14,444 nt of DNA, taken from contig CAJVXG010000020.1 of the NCBI GenBank assembly GCA_913009215.1, positions 1 through 14,444 of the forward strand, given 5' to 3'. The notes beneath the pieces are model-generated. The model saw only the letters and a program-made list of their open reading frames with translations. It was not told the origin of the DNA and made no database searches. Shown here in pieces: positions 1 through 5,703 of the stretch; within the stretch, counting starts at the first letter, position 1, and the number at the start of each line of letters is the position of its first letter. The DNA is from an uncultured Gammaproteobacteria bacterium. Its GTDB lineage: Bacteria > Pseudomonadota > Gammaproteobacteria > Acidiferrobacterales > CAJVXG01. The position numbers and the translations under genes are program-made.

Positions 1-188
1 GTCCCAAATGCCGATATTGGCTGTCAAAACTGACCATAATGACACAGGCGAAGCCGATCATAAGGCCGAGAATGGCCGGGTACTCCCGGAACAAGAAGGC
101 CGAGCTCAGCACGATGATGCCACCGACAGGGTATGTAATAGCCGACGGTCTGCTCAAACTGCTGCTGCCATTGCGGAACCGGAAATTC
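1..188 (-). pseudogene. Fragment of an unidentified membrane protein, reading frame apparently broken
   Basis: Unrecognised. On the minus strand one frame runs from 188 to about 129 without a stop and reads like protein (EFPVPQWQQQFEQTVGYYIP). It is preceded at once by an in-frame TAG at 189-191. From about 129 to the window edge the +1-shifted frame reads PVGGIIVLSSAFLFREYP and then AILGLMIGFACVIMVSF, which looks like two hydrophobic segments, with mostly G or C at third codon positions. Removing one C from the CCC at 129-131 would join the two stretches. I see no good start: a TTG at 157 in the second frame has no clear Shine-Dalgarno, and an ATG at 248 or 224 in the first frame ends at the TAG. 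It could be a decayed gene, a sequencing error, or a gene with an unusual start at 157. The C-terminal part lies outside the window. Function unknown. Confidence 0.35.
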
Positions 189-248
189 CTAATCTGTTGA
201 TGCTGACTTCGGCATACGAATCATTGTACCGGGTTTATGCCTGGACAT

Positions 249-277
249 AAAAAAACCGGAGGAGTCCCGGTTTTTTT
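249..277 (-). terminator. Rho-independent terminator of the alpha block
   Basis: Read on the minus strand this is seven A, CCGG, a seven-base loop, CCGG and seven T. The GC core is only 4 bp, but the flanking A and T runs extend the stem to 11 bp. It begins one base after the rplQ stop codon (279-281), so it ends the long transcript directly after rplQ. Its symmetry would also allow it to act on plus-strand transcription entering from the left. Confidence 0.85.
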
Positions 278-278
278 A

Positions 279-926
279 TTATGCTTTCTTCTTGGTTGTC
301 TTTTTCTTGGTGGTTTTCTTCGTTGCTGCCGTTTTCTTCTTGGTTGCAGCAGCGGCCTTTTTCTTCGGGGCCGCCTTCTTCTTGGCAGCGGCCTTTTTCT
401 TCGGCACGGCTTTCTTCTTCGGGGCCGCCTTCTTCTCTTCCGTTTCGGCCTTGGCCTTGTCTTTCTTGGCTTCTTTCTTTGCCTTGGCCTTCTTCGCAGG
501 CTTTTTCCCGGCCGGCCTGGATTCTTTTGCTGTCTTGGCAGCCGGTTGCCCTGTACCTTCGGCCTGAGGTAACCGATCCACCAACTGAACAATAGCCATT
601 GGCGCATTGTCACCAGGGCGGAAACCGCATTTGAGAATGCGCAGGTAGCCACCAGGGCGGTCCTTGAAGTGCACGCCCAGGTCACTGAACAACTTGACTA
701 CAATCTTGCGATCGCGCAGGCGGGAGAAGGCCAGACGATGATTGGCCAGCGTTGGTTTCTTCGCCATGGTGATTAACGGCTCGGCGATGCGGCGCAACTC
801 CTTGGCCTTGGCCAGGGTGGTGCGAATTTGCTCGTGCTGAAACAGGGACACCGCCATATTACGGAACATGGCCTGTCGGTGACTACTGTTACGGTTCAGC
901 TTGCGTCCGCTTTTTTGGTGCCGCAT
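279..926 (-). CDS. rplQ: 50S ribosomal protein L17 with long Lys/Ala-rich C-terminal tail
   Basis: L17 is a large-subunit protein near the polypeptide exit region. The product is 215 aa against 127 in E. coli. Residues 1-118 are a normal L17 (MRHQKSGRKLNRNSSHRQAM at the start, YLRILKCGFRPGDNAPMA at 94-111, ending LVDR). Residues 119-215 are an added low-complexity tail with 38 lysines in its last 95 residues. It begins with a mixed K/A/E section and ends in AAPKKKA-, ATKKK- and TTKKK-type units like bacterial histone H1-like tails. ATG at 926 has GGAG 9 nt upstream; the gap to rpoA is 20 nt. It is the last gene of the block, followed at once by a terminator. The tail stays in frame and ends in an ordinary TAA, so it is coding and not an artefact. 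The tail's function is not known; RNA binding is an inference from charge. Confidence 0.97.
   Translation of the reverse strand: MRHQKSGRKLNRNSSHRQAMFRNMAVSLFQHEQIRTTLAKAKELRRIAEPLITMAKKPTLANHRLAFSRLRDRKIVVKLFSDLGVHFKDRPGGYLRILKCGFRPGDNAPMAIVQLVDRLPQAEGTGQPAAKTAKESRPAGKKPAKKAKAKKEAKKDKAKAETEEKKAAPKKKAVPKKKAAAKKKAAPKKKAAAATKKKTAATKKTTKKKTTKKKA
282..434 (-). repeat. Degenerate lysine-codon repeats in the rplQ tail
   Basis: This stretch encodes L17 residues 165-215, built from KKKA, KKAAP and TTKKK units. At DNA level the plus strand shows a 17-base block starting GCGGCCTTTTTC at both 352 and 388 (36 bases, 12 codons apart). A second block starting CTTCGGGGCCGCC appears at both 363 and 417 (54 bases, 18 codons apart). 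Such spacing fits slippage or unequal exchange in steps of whole codons. Confidence 0.8.
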
Positions 927-946
927 GGTATGTTACTCCGGAAAAA

Positions 947-1957
947 CTAGATCAAGACAGACGACTCAACGTCTGCTTCCTTCTCTTTCAGGGATTCCGG
1001 CGGCCAGTTTTCCAGCTTCTTGCCCAGAGACAGGCCTTTTTGTGCCAGGATATCCTTAATTTCGGTGAGTGACTTCTTACCCAGGTTCGGGGTCTTTAGT
1101 AGTTCGAACTCGGTGCGCTGCACCAGGTCACCGATATAGAAAATGTTCTCTGCCTTGAGGCAATTGGCCGAACGCACGGTCAGCTCCAGGTCATCGACCG
1201 GACGCAGCAGGATCGGGTCCATTTCCGGTTCCTGTTTCTCTTCGACCACGGCATCGGGGCTTTCCAGATCGACAAAGATGGAAATCTGGTTCTGCAGGAT
1301 GTTAGCGGCACGGCGTACGGCCTCTTCGGCATCGATGGCGCCATTGGTCTCAATATCCAGTATCAGCTTGTCCAGGTCGGTACGTTGTTCGACACGGGCA
1401 TTTTCCACGTCATAAGTAACGCGATACACCGGGCTGAAAGAGGCGTCCAGCTGCATCACACCGATGGAAGCGGACTCCTCGCTGACCTCGCGGGCACTGA
1501 CCGGCTCGTAACCACGACCCTGCATCACCATCAGCTCCACATCAATCTCGCCGGCCTTGGTCAAGGTGGCGATATGGTGATCCGGATTGACGACCTCGAT
1601 ATCGTGATCGAGCTCGATATCGGCAGCGGTGACGTTGCCCGGACCGCTTTTCTTGATCTTTAAGGTAGCTGAATCACGACCGTGCATGCGCAGAGCCAGT
1701 GACTTCAGGTTCAATAGAATTTCAATGACGTCTTCCTGCACACCCTCAATGGTGGAGTACTCGTGCAGGATACCCGCAATCCTGGCTTCCACCACCGCGC
1801 TGCCTGGCATGGACGACAACAGGATGCGTCTCAGGGCATTGCCCAGAGTATGTCCGAAACCACGTTCCAGTGGCTCGATGGTGATCTTGGCGTGCGTGTC
1901 GCTGATATTTTGTACATCAACACGGCGTGGCTTCAGAAATTCAGTGGCAATACTCAT
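947..1957 (-). CDS. rpoA: DNA-directed RNA polymerase subunit alpha
   Basis: Alpha dimerises to nucleate RNA polymerase assembly, and its C-terminal domain contacts UP-element DNA and activators. The protein is 336 aa from the ATG at 1957 (MSIATEFLKP), matching the E. coli N-terminus. A TTG at 1975 is in frame, but it overlaps the GGGGGAA ribosome-binding region of the ATG and adds residues the family lacks. The N-terminal domain includes ERGFGHTLGNALRRILLSSM (31-50). An acidic linker lies near 232-246. The C-terminal domain has RSANCLKAE at 262-270, where Arg262, Asn265 and Lys268 align with the E. coli DNA-binding residues Arg265, Asn268 and Lys271. NLGKKSLTEIKD follows at 291-302. The last about 15 residues, after ENWPPES, extend past the E. 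coli end. It sits between rpsD (27 nt gap) and rplQ. Confidence 0.98.
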   Translation of the reverse strand: MSIATEFLKPRRVDVQNISDTHAKITIEPLERGFGHTLGNALRRILLSSMPGSAVVEARIAGILHEYSTIEGVQEDVIEILLNLKSLALRMHGRDSATLKIKKSGPGNVTAADIELDHDIEVVNPDHHIATLTKAGEIDVELMVMQGRGYEPVSAREVSEESASIGVMQLDASFSPVYRVTYDVENARVEQRTDLDKLILDIETNGAIDAEEAVRRAANILQNQISIFVDLESPDAVVEEKQEPEMDPILLRPVDDLELTVRSANCLKAENIFYIGDLVQRTEFELLKTPNLGKKSLTEIKDILAQKGLSLGKKLENWPPESLKEKEADVESSVLI

Positions 1958-1984
1958 AATACTTTGTTCCCCCAAACAGGTTCA

Positions 1985-2611
1985 CTACTTGGAATACAGT
2001 GCAATAACCAGGGCCTCATTAATATCCGCAGACAGCTCAACACGCTCCGGATATGCCTTGAAGGTACCCTTCATCTCTTTGGTATTCACGTCCAGCCATT
2101 CCGGAAAACCACGTTGCTCAGCGGCTTCCAGTGCGGCCTTGACGCGCAACTGACTGTTGCTTTTTTCGCGAATCTGCACAATATCGTCCGGGCTGACCCG
2201 AAACGATGGAATGTTGACCCGCTTGCTGTTCACTAATATGGTGTTATGGCGCACCAGTTGTTTGGCCTCGTCACGGGAAATACCAAAACCCATGCGATAA
2301 ACCACGTTGTCCAAACGACATTCCAGAAATTTCAACAAATTTTCACCAGTGGACCCCTTCTGTCGATCCGCCGCTTTGTAATAGTTTGCAAACTGCTTTT
2401 CCATAATGCCATACATGCGACGCAGTTTCTGTTTCTCGCGTAACTGCAGACCATAGTCCGTGATACGGCTACGACGTTGGCCATGTTGCCCCGGCGGATA
2501 GGCCCGTTTGTCAACCGGACACTTGTCACTAAAGCATTTGTCACCTTTCAGAAAAAGCTTACCGCCTTCTCTGCGACATAAACGACATTTGGGACCAATA
2601 TAACGTGCCAC
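1985..2611 (-). CDS. rpsD: 30S ribosomal protein S4, zinc-cysteine form
   Basis: S4 is a primary 16S rRNA binder that starts 30S assembly at the 5' domain. In E. coli it also represses translation of the alpha operon. The product is 208 aa (E. coli 206). Translation starts with GTG at 2611, with AGGAG 9 nt upstream. Cys9, Cys12, Cys26 and Cys31 form the zinc-binding knuckle of C+ type S4 proteins, which E. coli S4 lacks. The S4 RNA-binding domain spans roughly 97-160 (RLDNVVYRMGFG at 99-110, VSPDDIVQIREK at 139-150), and the end SADINEALVIALYSK is typical. It lies 19 nt after rpsK. The GTG start may tune expression, but nothing in the sequence proves autoregulation. Confidence 0.98.
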   Translation of the reverse strand: MARYIGPKCRLCRREGGKLFLKGDKCFSDKCPVDKRAYPPGQHGQRRSRITDYGLQLREKQKLRRMYGIMEKQFANYYKAADRQKGSTGENLLKFLECRLDNVVYRMGFGISRDEAKQLVRHNTILVNSKRVNIPSFRVSPDDIVQIREKSNSQLRVKAALEAAEQRGFPEWLDVNTKEMKGTFKAYPERVELSADINEALVIALYSK

Positions 2612-2630
2612 TTATCTTGACTCCTTAAAA

Positions 2631-3026
2631 TTAGACTCGACGTCGCTTCGATGGGCGACAACCATTGTGTGGAATAGCAGTCACATCAATGATGTTGTTA
2701 ATCTCAAAACCCAGTGCATTCAAGGCGCGGACGGCGGACTCACGGCCCGGGCCAGGACCCTTGATGCGTACCTCCAGGGATTTCATGCCATGCTCCTGGG
2801 CGGCACGACCGGCGCGCTCAGAGGCCACCTGTGCCGCAAACGGGGTGCTCTTGCGGGAGCCACTAAACCCGGAACCACCACTGGTGGCCCAGGACAGTAC
2901 ATTTCCCTGTCGGTCACTGATACTGATGATGGTGTTATTAAAAGAGGCATGAACATGCGCAATACCCTCGGCGATGTTCTTTTTCACCTTTTTCTTTGCT
3001 TTGCTTGCTGTTTTAGCTTTTGCCAT
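2631..3026 (-). CDS. rpsK: 30S ribosomal protein S11
   Basis: S11 sits on the 30S platform and shapes the E-site end of the mRNA channel with S7 and S18. The product is 131 aa (E. coli 129). The lysine/alanine-rich first 16 residues are followed by the core GIAHVHASFNNTIISISDRQ (21-40), then SGGSGFSGSRKSTPFAAQVA (49-68), GPGPGRESA (90-98) and the invariant end NGCRPSKRRRV (121-131). The Asn-Gly at 121-122 matches the site of isoaspartate formation known in E. coli S11. The ATG at 3026 has only a weak purine-rich upstream signal and follows rpsM by 12 nt, so translation is probably coupled. Confidence 0.98.
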   Translation of the reverse strand: MAKAKTASKAKKKVKKNIAEGIAHVHASFNNTIISISDRQGNVLSWATSGGSGFSGSRKSTPFAAQVASERAGRAAQEHGMKSLEVRIKGPGPGRESAVRALNALGFEINNIIDVTAIPHNGCRPSKRRRV

Positions 3027-3038
3027 AGTACGTTACCG

Positions 3039-3395
3039 TTATCGCTTCACTGGACGGCGCGGACCCTTTCGGGTACGGGCGTTGGTTTTGGTGCGCTGAC
3101 CGCGAACCGGCAGACCGCGGCGATGACGAATGCCACGGAAGGCACCGAGATCCATCAGGCGCTTGATGTTCATAGTGTTCATACGGCGCAAGTCGCCTTC
3201 AACGACGTGTTTACCTAACTCGCCACGCAGCTTCTCCAGATCAGCTTCGCTTAAGTCCTTGACCTTGGTCGAGGCCGTGATACCGGTGGCAACGCAAATG
3301 GCGCGCGAACTGGTACCGCCGATGCCATAAATGGACCTCAACGCAATCACGATATGCTTGTCGTTCGGTATATTGATGCCTGCTATACGGGCCAT
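3039..3395 (-). CDS. rpsM: 30S ribosomal protein S13
   Basis: S13 is a head protein that forms inter-subunit bridges with L5 and touches P-site tRNA through its tail. The product is 118 aa, as in E. coli. Visible features are MARIAGINIPNDKHIVIALR (1-20), the helix-hairpin-helix-like segment IYGIGGTSSRAIC (22-34) and the basic tail RGIRHRRGLPVRGQRTKTNA (88-107) ending RKGPRRPVKR. ATG at 3395 has AGGAG 10 nt upstream. This is the first gene of the alpha block, preceded by a 103-nt gap with a candidate promoter. In E. coli the S4 repressor acts at this gene's leader; I could not identify the pseudoknot here by eye. Confidence 0.98.
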   Translation of the reverse strand: MARIAGINIPNDKHIVIALRSIYGIGGTSSRAICVATGITASTKVKDLSEADLEKLRGELGKHVVEGDLRRMNTMNIKRLMDLGAFRGIRHRRGLPVRGQRTKTNARTRKGPRRPVKR

Positions 3396-3498
3396 ATACT
3401 AATTGCTCCTAATTCCAGTCTCAACGCACGAAAACGCGCAAGAATACTGACAGTTATGCCTAAAATCAACCATTTATTGCCTAAAATCAGCGCCAAAA
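3396..3498 (-). other. rpmJ-rpsM intergenic region, longest gap in the cluster
   Basis: 103 nt without a gene, while other gaps in the cluster are at most 27 nt. It holds a candidate sigma70 promoter (3441-3469), three short AAAATCA-type direct repeats and the rpsM ribosome-binding site (AGGAG about 10 nt before the ATG). There is no hairpin with a T-run, so rpmJ transcription probably reads through. It matches the place where the alpha operon has its own promoter in E. coli. Confidence 0.7.
3441..3469 (-). promoter_or_regulatory. Candidate sigma70 promoter for rpsM-rpsK-rpsD-rpoA-rplQ
   Basis: On the minus strand TTGATT (3469-3464) and TATTCT (3446-3441) are separated by exactly 17 bases. 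Each box matches four of six consensus positions. Transcription would start near 3434, giving a leader of about 40 nt before rpsM. Position, spacing and the unusually long gap support it, but short A/T-rich matches arise by chance. Confidence 0.45.
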
Positions 3499-3503
3499 TC
3501 AGC
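3457..3503. repeat. Three short imperfect direct repeats upstream of rpsM
   Basis: On the plus strand, TGCCTAAAATCAA (3457-3469), TGCCTAAAATCAG (3478-3490) and GCCAAAATCAG (3493-3502 approx.) share the core AAAATCA, with core spacings of 21 and 12 bases. The first copy overlaps the candidate -35 box and the third overlaps the rpmJ stop codon. They may be a protein-binding site or chance similarity. Confidence 0.4.
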
Positions 3504-3612
3504 CCTGGCGCTGTTTATGCGTCGGGTCCGAGCAAATCACCCGTACCACGCGTTTACGCCGCACAATTTTGCAATTTCGGCACAATTTCTTCACGGACGC
3601 TCTGACTTTCAT
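3499..3612 (-). CDS. rpmJ: 50S ribosomal protein L36, zinc form
   Basis: L36 is the smallest large-subunit protein and helps stabilise 23S rRNA folding below the L7/L12 stalk. The product is 37 aa, too short for many gene finders. It starts MKVRASVKKLCRNCK and ends DPTHKQRQG. Cys11, Cys14, Cys27 and His32 form the zinc site of the C+ type. The ATG at 3612 has GAGG at a suitable distance. It begins 20 nt after the secY stop, with no infA between, the gammaproteobacterial arrangement. A longer in-frame extension upstream to 3855 overlaps secY and has no family support. Confidence 0.97.
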   Translation of the reverse strand: MKVRASVKKLCRNCKIVRRKRVVRVICSDPTHKQRQG

Positions 3613-3632
3613 GGTCTCACCTACCTCTTCAA

Positions 3633-4970
3633 TTAACGGGTCATGCCCAGGCCGCCGCTGCCGCTCAAATTGGCCTTTTTCAGCAGACTGTCGTACTGCC
3701 GGGCCATCAGATGAGTTTGCACCTGGCGCATAAAATCCATACATACTACGACGATAATCAGCAATGACGTGCCGCCAAAATAGAACGGCACCCGCCATTT
3801 GACAATCATAAACTCGGGCAACAGGCACACCAGCGTAAGGTACAGGGCGCCCCACAGGGTCAGCCGGGTCATGACATTATCGATATACCGGGCCGTCTGC
3901 TCGCCTGGTCGAATCCCCGGGACAAAGGCGCCGGATTTCTTCAGGTTGTCCGCCGTCTCCTTCGGGTTCATTGTCAGGGCCGTATAAAAAAAGCTGAAGA
4001 ATATAATTCCTGCGGCATAAACAAATACATAAAGCGGCTCCCCCGGTGACATGCGTGATGCAATGTTTTGCAACCAGCCCATACCTTCCGCCTTGCTGAA
4101 CCAGTTGGCAATGGTCGTCGGGAATAAAATAATAGCCGAGGCAAAAATAGGCGGTATAACACCAGCCATATTTACCTTCAGCGGCAAATGACTGCTTTGC
4201 CCGCCAACCATGCGCCGACCCTGCTGCCGCTTGGCATAGTTCACCGTAATTCTTCGCTGACCACTCTCGACAAAAACCACAAACGCCGTCACCGCAATGG
4301 CCACCGTAAACAATAAAATCACGAACAGCGGCTGGAACGTACCCTTTTGGGTCAGTGCCAGAGTCTGTGTAATCGCGCTCGGTAACCCTGCCACAATACC
4401 GGCAAAAATGATCAGCGAAATACCATTACCGATACCACGCTCGGTCATTTGTTCACCGAGCCACATCAGGAATACGGTCCCCGTAACCAGCGTAATAACG
4501 GCGGTAATATAAAACTGTGAAACGTTACCGACGATCATATTTTCCTGGGAACCCAGGCCAACCGCGACCGCACCACCTTGCACCAGCGCCAGCAACACTG
4601 TGCCATAGCGGGTGTACTGCGTAATCTTGCGCCGTCCGGCCTCGCCTTCCTTCTTCCATTGCTCCAGCGTCGGCACCATGGACGTCATCAACTGCATAAT
4701 AATGGATGCCGAAATATACGGCATAATGCCCAGTGCAAAAATCGAAAACCGTTCCAGCGCGCCACCGGAAAACATATTGAACAGGCCGACGATGGTGCTT
4801 TCACTGTCCTTGAAGACCTGCGCCAGTGTTGCCTGGTTTATACCGGGTACCGGAATATAAGTACCGATACGAAAAACAATGAGGGCGCCCAGAACAAAAA
4901 ATATGCGCTGTCGCAACTCGGTAAGCTTACCAAGCGCCCCGGCACCCATTGCGGCTGCACCCTTGGCCAT
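3633..4970 (-). CDS. secY: Preprotein translocase subunit SecY
   Basis: SecY is the inner-membrane channel that, with SecE, SecG and SecA, exports unfolded proteins and inserts membrane proteins. The product is 445 aa (E. coli 443) with ten membrane segments in the usual pattern, the first near 23-40. The plug and TM2 region FSGGALERFSIFALGIMPYI spans 67-86. The large cytosolic loop NPKETADNLKKSGAFVPGIR (335-354) precedes PGEQT; Arg354 aligns with E. coli Arg357, needed for SecA-driven transport. MDFMRQVQTHLMARQYDSLL lies at 411-430. The start ATG shares one base with the rplO stop (TAATG), so translation is coupled. It is the only membrane protein confidently identified in the window. Confidence 0.98.
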   Translation of the reverse strand: MAKGAAAMGAGALGKLTELRQRIFFVLGALIVFRIGTYIPVPGINQATLAQVFKDSESTIVGLFNMFSGGALERFSIFALGIMPYISASIIMQLMTSMVPTLEQWKKEGEAGRRKITQYTRYGTVLLALVQGGAVAVGLGSQENMIVGNVSQFYITAVITLVTGTVFLMWLGEQMTERGIGNGISLIIFAGIVAGLPSAITQTLALTQKGTFQPLFVILLFTVAIAVTAFVVFVESGQRRITVNYAKRQQGRRMVGGQSSHLPLKVNMAGVIPPIFASAIILFPTTIANWFSKAEGMGWLQNIASRMSPGEPLYVFVYAAGIIFFSFFYTALTMNPKETADNLKKSGAFVPGIRPGEQTARYIDNVMTRLTLWGALYLTLVCLLPEFMIVKWRVPFYFGGTSLLIIVVVCMDFMRQVQTHLMARQYDSLLKKANLSGSGGLGMTR

Positions 4971-5404
4971 TAGTCCTCGACCTTGCCACCGGCTTTGGCG
5001 ATGGCATCCCTGGCTCCTTTAGTGGCCGCTACACCTTTCAGGGTGATCGCCTTTTCCAGTTTCCCGGAAAGAAATACCTTGGCGCGCAGCGCCTGCCTGG
5101 ACACAATATTGGCTTTCTTCAATGCCTCCAGGTCGATAACATCGCCCTCGACCCTGGCCAGTTCGGCCAAACGCACCTCAGCCACCCGCTTGCCAATGCG
5201 TGAACGGAAACCGACCTTGGGCAAACGACGCTGTAAAGGCATTTGACCGCCTTCAAAACCGACCTTGTGATACCCACCGGACCGGGCCTTCTGACCTTTA
5301 TGGCCGCGCCCAGAAGTCTTGCCGGTACCGGAGCCAATACCCCGACCGGCCCGTTTACGGCTGCTCGTGCTGCCATCTGCCGGTTTAAGCGTATTCAAAC
5401 GCAT
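4970..5404 (-). CDS. rplO: 50S ribosomal protein L15
   Basis: L15 is a late-assembly protein whose extended N-terminal arm threads into 23S rRNA. The product is 144 aa from the ATG at 5404 (MRLNTLKPADGS), the same length as E. coli L15. A longer in-frame start at 5419 would place the ribosome-binding site (GAGGGAG) inside the gene and add residues not found in the family. The glycine/basic arm RGIGSGTGKTSGRGHKGQKA (21-40) and EGGQMPLQRRLPKVGF (51-66) are diagnostic. The C-terminal domain ends TKGARDAIAKAGGKVED. The ATG overlaps the rpmD stop as TGATG, and the stop overlaps the secY start. Confidence 0.98.
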   Translation of the reverse strand: MRLNTLKPADGSTSSRKRAGRGIGSGTGKTSGRGHKGQKARSGGYHKVGFEGGQMPLQRRLPKVGFRSRIGKRVAEVRLAELARVEGDVIDLEALKKANIVSRQALRAKVFLSGKLEKAITLKGVAATKGARDAIAKAGGKVED

Positions 5405-5694
5405 CAGACTCCCTCGCATTTCAGCATATAGCTGACCTTGTTAATCATTCCACGGTTCTCCGGGGTATCCATCACCTCAACGGTGTGATGCATACGACGC
5501 AAACCGAGACCGGCGACACAGGCCTGGTGTTTTTTGCCAATTCCAATCGGGCTGCGTACCAGTGTGACCTTTACTTTCTTGGTAGCCTCTACTTTCTTGG
5601 TAGCCTCTACTTTCTTGGCGGCCTTGACCTTCTTGGTAGCCTTTACTTTCTTAGTGGCCTTTACTGTCGTAGCCTTTACTTTCTTGTCCGCCAT
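5404..5694 (-). CDS. rpmD: 50S ribosomal protein L30 with repeat-built N-terminal arm
   Basis: L30 is a small globular large-subunit protein. The product is 96 aa from the second of two adjacent ATG codons (5694), against 59 in E. coli. AGGAG at 5701-5705 is 6 nt from this ATG but only 3 nt from the one at 5697, so 5694 is preferred. The L30 fold begins near residue 39 (KKVKVTLVRSPIGIG) and includes AGLGLRRMHHTVEVMDTPEN (61-80) and RGMINKVSYMLKCE. Residues 1-38 are an added lysine-rich arm made of KVKAT, KKVEAT and KKVKAA units. The Shine-Dalgarno overlaps the rpsE stop codon, suggesting coupling. The core is complete, so the protein should still assemble; the arm's role is unknown. Confidence 0.97.
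   Translation of the reverse strand: MADKKVKATTVKATKKVKATKKVKAAKKVEATKKVEATKKVKVTLVRSPIGIGKKHQACVAGLGLRRMHHTVEVMDTPENRGMINKVSYMLKCEGV
5573..5692 (-). repeat. 18-bp tandem repeats encoding the L30 arm
   Basis: Five consecutive 18-base units start at 5573, 5591, 5609, 5627 and 5645. The first two are identical, and the others differ at a few positions, mostly within codons for K, V, A, T or E. A 15-base unit at 5663-5677 lacks one codon, and a partial unit runs to the start. Each unit encodes six residues of the type KVxATK. Near-identity of neighbouring units suggests recent expansion or ongoing copy exchange. Length changes by whole units would keep the frame. Confidence 0.9.
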
Positions 5695-5703
5695 CATTAT
5701 CTC

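Noticed and set aside
8..250. Plus-strand 80-codon frame near the left edge
   Set aside because: It is antisense to a hydrophobic minus-strand stretch with better third-position G/C pattern, it has no clear Shine-Dalgarno, and it ends at the terminator hairpin. The sequence resembles no protein I know.
281..595. Plus-strand frames opposite the rplQ tail that would encode very hydrophobic Phe/Leu/Ser-rich proteins
   Set aside because: They are antisense images of lysine and alanine codons (AAG to CTT). They have no ribosome-binding sites, and three overlapping frames look equally open.
1958..1975. TTG start adding six residues to RpoA
   Set aside because: The ATG at 1957 gives the family N-terminus, and the GGGGGAA ribosome-binding sequence lies within the extra codons.
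3613..3855. Upstream extension of the rpmJ frame to 118 codons
   Set aside because: It overlaps secY in another frame; the 37-residue protein from 3612 is a complete L36 with its own ribosome-binding site.
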